From the NCBI GenBank assembly GCA_027924645.1, contig BSBN01001017.1:13170501-13234500 (forward strand): a stretch of 64,000 nt of DNA. The letters run 5' to 3'. Position numbers and translations under genes: made by a program. Positions 58,915 to 64,000 of the stretch are shown piece after piece. The stretch's first letter is position 1; each line of letters opens with the position of its first letter. Below the pieces are notes generated by a model. The model saw only the letters and a program-made list of their open reading frames with translations. It made no database searches and was not told where the DNA came from. Origin of the DNA: Cunninghamia lanceolata (Eukaryota; Streptophyta; Pinopsida; Cupressales; Cupressaceae).

Positions 58915-59190
58915 AACTAGCATGTTTTGTTGAATAAATGTTACTAACGACACTAATATTATTAGAAGACCATATTTAAGAGATTTTTTCAGTTAAATTT
59001 AATATTTTAAAAAGATTATTATATAATTTTTTATATGCTTCAATTACTATTCTTACAACAACATGAAAGATGCATATGATGTATTATATTTAGCTATTCT
59101 TTATTTTATTTTTAGATTTAATTAAGACTTTATATAGTCCTCTATGTTGTTGTTCATAATCCATTCATGGATCAATTCAGAGGTTGATTT
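58915..59190. repeat. Duplicated block, copy B, right part
   Basis: Continues the similarity to copy A from AACTAGCATGTTTTGTTGAA to GGATCAATTCAGAGGTTGAT, where similarity ends. Copy A ends at the same place, next to a Copia LTR. Confidence 0.8.
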
Positions 59191-59367
59191 AGCATGTCTT
59201 TATTCTTCACGTAGCTACCTAGTCTTGCAGTGCTAATCGTTCATTGTATTTTCCTTTTCTCTCCTTTGACTAACTTCATTGTTTTCTTTGATTTTCATTT
59301 TTCTATCTAAAACATTTAATGCATGGGACCCTGGAAAATGGGGAGACGGAGCATTATTCTTATGAGC

Positions 59368-59596
59368 AATGTATTACTAAAAGGCAACAGGGGTATTTGA
59401 AGGCATAAAAATTGTTAACAGCCAATGTCGATAACCTTCTTTTGTGTGTGGTATACCATATGTGAGCATAAATCCCATTGATAGAACATGCTTGGAGGTA
59501 TGATTTATGTCTTTTATCTATGCCTAAAAGGATGAAAGTCGTAAAATTGGATTGTTGTTTTTTTAAATAGAAATAGCTTTCAATGTTATAAATTAG
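59368..59596. repeat. Dispersed repeat, copy B (partner 8940-9180)
   Basis: Same landmarks and orientation as 8940-9180, with small deletions. Here it lies 180 bp after the duplicated block, while in the first locus it precedes the block by 7 kb; so the two repeats have moved separately. Confidence 0.75.
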
Positions 59597-59734
59597 CTAT
59601 TAATAATGGTGGCAATAAATTGTGGAATAGAGTAACAATTAAAAGTAATAGTTGCAATGTATGTTCATTTTTTTTGTAATGTAAAGTACACATTTTTTAT
59701 GTACATTTTAAATATATGTGTTGACTCGCAAAAG

Positions 59735-59935
59735 TGCACGGTGTCACACCTCAGGAATCGGAAGCTGATTCCTCTCTTGAAAGGAGATTGGATGATCTCC
59801 CCAAGGTCTCAGGTGGTATCGGGCTCAGTAAAATGGGATGGCTCAGTTGAGTAATGTATGCTTTTTGACAAGGGGTTCGGTGTAATGGTAGAGAAATAGT
59901 TGTTGCCTGATCAAGCTCAGTGTGATGGGTTTTCA
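59735..59935. other. GC-richer segment with two small hairpins
   Basis: Perfect hairpins GGAATC-ggaagct-GATTCC (59754-59772) and GGAGAT-tggatg-ATCTCC (59783-59800) follow each other, then CAGGTGGTATCGGGCTC, which resembles a PBS but differs from TGGTATCAGAGC. No LTR ends were found. Unassigned. Confidence 0.35.
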
Positions 59936-62116
59936 AATTATCTTCATGAAACAAAACAAACTTATGTTTAACGATCTTAATTCATTCTTTTATTTTATGC
60001 AGACAATATTATAGATATTAACTTGCCTAGAATGATTTATCATTTAGATTTACAAGAAAGTTTTATATGTCATCATTAGATCTAATCATCTAAACTACTT
60101 AAACTAATATCTATTCTAACCAGCTATAAAGAAAAAGCAAAAGAGTAAAGGGTGGAAAGAGGAGATGGACGACAAGAGCCAAGAATGGAGAAGAGAGAGA
60201 GTGTGTCTTTTACATAACAACCATTAACATGAAAAATAACATTCCATGCAACACATTTGAAACCAAATTTATATCTTTTCCAACATCAACTCAACATGAG
60301 ATTTAAACAGGGCAATCTTCTAAAGAAAATTAAGATGAGAGATTACATTTGAAATTATAAACATGTTATAACAACCACCATTTAAAGATGAGTAGGCTGT
60401 CATCATGAAAATCATCTCAAATGCACATTAAATTCAATTTTACAGGTTTACATAGAATGATAGATTCGATACTATGACTGCAAATATAAATACACATACA
60501 CAGAGACTAAATCAAAGCTCCTCCACCATATTGCATGTGTTGAAGGAAAGTATTTAGCCCTTTGCATCTCTGCTCCTTTCCACAATCCTCGGGTCTTATC
60601 CACACATCCAGCTTGATAGAGAAAAGGAGAAACTAGACTTCTACCTCTGCTGTTGCCCAAGAGAAAATTAAAGTTTCCTTTTGTTTTCCACGCCCCTCCT
60701 GGTAGTCACTGTAAAAGAAAAAAATATAAAAAACTCCTAAAATAACTCCCCTTCTGTTGTCGCTGCTCCCTCTCTTATCTCTGCATTTTTAAAATATTTT
60801 ATGTTGTTTTGGTACACCTCTTCTATGCACATAGGCGGCCCCTAAAGAAGTCTCAGGTGACCTCTATGAAACCAGGTGCCTCCTATATGAAACTAGGTGG
60901 CCACTATCGCTGATTTATCCTCTAAAAAAATAGTTGACCCCTATATTAAATAGGTAGCTCCTATATCTGCAACTCCACGCCTTCTTTATTCCTTGCATTT
61001 TCTTCTACTCCATGCTTGCTTCTTTCATTTTTTTTTAAAATTCGATTAGAACATCCAACACACAGGCGCCTAGCTGTATGTTTTATCAGTCAAGGTGCAT
61101 TTAATCTTTCTAAGGAAATATGCTACTTTATAATGTAGGCCCCTATATGCCTAAACATCACTCAGTCATAAAATATTCTCTATAAACATAATGCAACGCC
61201 TCCCTTACACTAAGTTATCTTAGTTAAAATTTACAAAATCAAGTTTTCACCAAGCATCCACATAGGCACCCGTACTTGCAAATCTGCCTTCTTTAAATGT
61301 TCATTACACTGAGAGGCGTTCTACACTCACAGAAAGGGTTGAAAGATTCAGATTCTCATAAACAATTAAGATTCAGATTCCATGTAAATTAAATTCATAA
61401 AATGAATAAATAAATTTGTGGAAGTGAAATGGATAGAAAAATAGAAAAACTTGGGCAGTTATATAGCATGGATGGGAGCTGAAAGATATAAAAAAATAAA
61501 AATATATATAAAAAAGAGAAGGTGAACGGAATAAAAAATAAAATAAAATGAAATGCAAACCTGATGGATGGCAATTTCAAAGAAGCCATCACTATCCACT
61601 AAAATCAAAGAAAGAAACGTTACAACAAATAGACATTATCTCTATTTATATTGTCTCCTTAAGTTTTCTTAATATCAAATTGCAGGATTTGAGGTGACCT
61701 GAAAGGGAGTGCTGAAAGAGAGTGCAGAATCGCTTTCTAGGAATTGAAGGTTAGCCTATTACAGTTTTAAATTTTATTGATATTTTTACTTTAGCTTCAC
61801 ATATCTAAGGAACATGGATTGAATATACCTAAGTTTGTTGCAGTTCCATAAGACAAGCTTGTTGTTCCGTTTAGCACATCACACCAGAGACTTAAAATAG
61901 TAGATTATCCATACATCTTAGCCAAAAATTCAAGTGAGCTTCATAGTAGAAGCTGAGCAAATATGATTTTGATTTGTGTACAATGGGGTTGGGGTAGTTG
62001 AGTTATTGTAAAATTAATAAAGTTCTTTTTTTATGGATCTAATTAATTTTGGTAAGATTTAAAACTAAAAAAGAAACTTTACAATTTGTACTTTAGATTC
62101 ACTATAATTTAGCTTT
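59936..62116. other. Gene-poor stretch; possible terminal exon remnant
   Basis: A minus-strand frame at about 60515-60620 reads DVWIRPEDCGKEQRCKGLN and ends QYGGGALI before a stop, which looks like a real protein end, but I cannot name the family and see no neighbouring exons. At 60830-60970 a loose repeat GGTGNCCTCTATATGAAACYA occurs about four times. (TA)-rich sequence is at 61497-61515. Confidence 0.35.
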
Positions 62117-62537
62117 TGTCGGATCCTTCTACAGGCTGACCACTTGTAAAAGGGTGCGTCCCTCACATATACATATATATATACAAGGTCATTGCTCTCT
62201 CAATACAACACATTCAATTAAAAGTTTAATTCACAAGGCAGAGCAGACTTCTAAGGCAGAGCAGACTTCTAAGGAGTAGATCAAGTTATTTCAAAATCAA
62301 ATCAGATTTATCAAGTGTGGACTTATTCATTGTGCTTCAAGAAGTGAAGCCATACCTGTAGGCCTTGGATTTGGCCATTGTAAATCAGATTGTTGTTCTT
62401 ATCATTCAATATATAAGAGATATTTTTGCTGGGTTTTTTCCCCTCAAGTTGGAGGGTTTTCCCAGGGTATCTTGTTGTGTTCATTGTTCATTGTGTTGCA
62501 TTTTCTAATTGCTTTAAATCTGATTATAAAACTAACA
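62117..62537 (+). repeat. 5' LTR of the Copia element
   Basis: Starts TGTCGGATCC and ends AAACTAACA directly before the PBS TGGTATCAAAGC. A TATATATATA promoter-like stretch is at 62173-62182, followed by a TCATTGCTCTCTC start-like region. An 18-bp unit AAGGCAGAGCAGACTTCT is repeated in tandem at 62235-62270. Confidence 0.85.
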
Positions 62538-62619
62538 TGGTATCAAAGCGGGTTTGAAGAAGATCGTGATCAGATTTGTCATTGCAGCAATACTCTCTAT
62601 TATCCCTATTTTAGTCAAG

Positions 62620-63417
62620 ATGGTGAACGGTCTTAAAATTGAGGATAGACTCGAAGGAGCATCCAACTTCATAGCATGGAGATTTAGAATCATGCTCACC
62701 TTGGAAGAAAATGACTTGGCCGAATTTGTGGAAACCAAAGTTCCCAAACCTTCAGAGGAAGAAGAGAAGTTGCAATGGAAAAAGAAAGACATAAAGGCAA
62801 AGAAGATATTGGTTGACTCCATTAAAGATCATATTGTTCCGATTGTCTCCAAGTTGAAGATGGCAAGGGACATGTTCAAAACCTTGGAGGAGATGTACGA
62901 AATCAACAACACCAGCCAAGCTCTTGCACTGAAGCAACAACTACATCATGTGAAAATGTCGAAAGGAGAAACAGTTATTTCTTACTTCATGAGGATTTCG
63001 GAATTGAGAAATCATCTCTCTTCAATTGGTCATGTGGTTGATGACAAAGACTTGACCATGCTTGCTCTCAATGGTCTTCCTTCATCATGGGAATCCTACA
63101 TTCAAGAAATTAGTGCAAGATCGAAGCTTCCCAAGTTTGATCGATTGAGGATAGATTGCATTCAAGAGGAGTCTAGATTGGCCTCTAGAGGAATTGGTCA
63201 AAGCTCTACAAATGAAGACATTCATGTCCTTGCCTCTCAATCATCTAAGAAGAAAGGTAACAATGGGAAGACAGGATTCTTCAAGAGGAATAGAGATAAT
63301 GGAACTGACGATGCTCCTGCATTCAAGAAGAAGAGGGACCTCTCCAAAATCCAATGCTTTAGGTGTGACAAGTATGATCACATTGCCAAGTATTGTCCAT
63401 CCAGGCCTAAGCATTAG
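62620..63417 (+). pseudogene. Copia gag (nearly intact), ending in an in-frame TAG
   Basis: ATG 62620 is chosen because MVNGLKIEDRLEG is the normal Copia gag start; the open frame extends 22 codons upstream only from a TTG. Order: GASNFIAWRFRIMLTLEE, MARDMFKTLEEMYE, ALALKQQLHHVKMSKGETV, YFMRISELRNHL, LTMLALNGLPSSWESY, then a basic region and the zinc knuckle C-x2-C-x4-H-x4-C in CFRCDKYDHIAKYC. TAG at 63415-63417 is followed in the same frame by the protease, where an ordinary Copia has one long gag-pol, so CAG to TAG is likely. Gag forms the particle and binds RNA through the knuckle. Confidence 0.88.
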
Positions 63418-64000
63418 GCCACCATTGCAGATGTTGATGATGCCTCTCTTCAGAAGGACTCAAGTGAATACTTGTTCTATTCGGCATTGTCAAGCAATGT
63501 ACCTACTGACTCTAACACTTGGCTAATTGATAGTGGTGCATCTTGGCACATCACTGGTTTTAAGGAGCATTTATCAAACTTGGTGGAGGGAAATTCTAGT
63601 GAACAAGTCATCATTGGAGATGATGCTAGCTATTCAGTGAAAGGGATTGGGATCTCTACTCTCCACTTGGATTCTGGCATTACCCTAAAGTTAAGTGACA
63701 TTCTCTATGTTCCAGGCATCAAATGAAATCTGGTTTCTATTTCTGCCTTGGAAGACAAGGGATACCAAGTTGCCTTCTCTGAAGGCAAAGTTCTTGTGTG
63801 GGTAAAGAATTCCAACTTCAAGGCTGCTCGAGTAATTGGAGTTAGACATGAGAGCCTCTATAGGCTTCTCACTTGTCCACTTCAAGCATTAGTACATGAT
63901 TCTTCAAGCTTGTGTGACCTTTGGCATCGAAGATTGGCTCACCTACACTTTCGGGCTCTACCTTTCATGGAGAAGATGGTCACGGGTCTTCCAAAATTCA
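63418..64000 (+). pseudogene. Copia pol start: protease and GAG-pre-integrase region
   Basis: Same frame as gag. The protease active site is in WLIDSGASWHITG (near 63523), followed by VIIGDDASYSVKGIG and LSDILYVPGIK. A TGA at 63724-63726 stands where Copia proteins have Arg or Lys before NLVSIS; the frame continues to LWHRRLAHLHFRALPFM, the GAG-pre-integrase motif, and leaves the window. The protease would process Gag-Pol. Two stops make this copy inactive unless read through. Confidence 0.88.

Larger units (their letters stand above)
62117..64000 (+). mobile_element. Copia retrotransposon, 5' half, cut by the window end
   Basis: 5' LTR 62117-62537, PBS 62538-62549, gag 62620-63417, then protease and pre-integrase region to the window edge. 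Coding sequence is much better preserved than in the other elements here, with only two in-frame stops in 1.4 kb, so it is the youngest Copia in the window. The 3' LTR is outside. Confidence 0.92.

Overview
Plant nuclear DNA, AT-rich and almost entirely made of decayed transposable elements, as expected from a large seed-plant genome (a gymnosperm would fit, but nothing here fixes the species). Plant origin is shown by CCCTAAA-type telomere-like repeats, Copia and Gypsy LTR retrotransposons primed by initiator methionine tRNA, L1-type LINEs with plant-type ORF1 and RNase H domains, tRNA-derived SINE heads, and one recognisable host gene fragment with a PADRE (DUF4228) domain. Coding remnants carry many in-frame stops and frameshifts, often TGA or TAG where CGA, CAG or TGG is expected, which fits decay of methylated repeats.

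Layout. 1-3.9 kb: interstitial telomere-like blocks split by a 1.0-kb terminal-inverted-repeat element, a (CT)n/(AG)n inverted pair, and an inverted relative of the same element. 7.7-8.1 kb: Gypsy gag fragment cut by an LTR that contains a tRNA-like cloverleaf. 12-16 kb: SINE heads and direct repeats. 16.6-20.8 kb: a duplicated block, a Copia relic, and inside its gag a non-coding LTR element with perfect target duplication plus a second related LTR. 24.9-26.8 kb: L1-type LINE carrying only ORF1, with a 14-bp target duplication. 30.5-32.4 kb: 3' part of another non-coding LTR element. 35.2-35.6 kb: a 324-bp TRIM retrotransposon with the tRNA-like module in both LTRs. 36.8-42.4 kb: a complete but dead minus-strand Copia. 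45.7-52.0 kb: dead Gypsy with a large internal deletion. 52.4-53.7 kb: a minus-strand LTR holding six consecutive hairpins with a shared 8-nt loop. 54.7-56.4 kb: PADRE gene fragment with a Copia LTR directly downstream. 56.4-59.2 kb: second copy of the duplicated block, interrupted by a LINE for which the first copy supplies the empty site. 62.1-64 kb: 5' half of a younger plus-strand Copia (LTR, PBS, gag, protease, start of the integrase region), cut by the window edge.

There is no operon or pathway. The elements are related by nesting: who inserted into whom can be read from target duplications. The two structures most worth attention are the tRNA-like TRIM family and the covarying hairpin array. 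Boundaries, identities and homologies were judged by eye; no alignment or database search was run.
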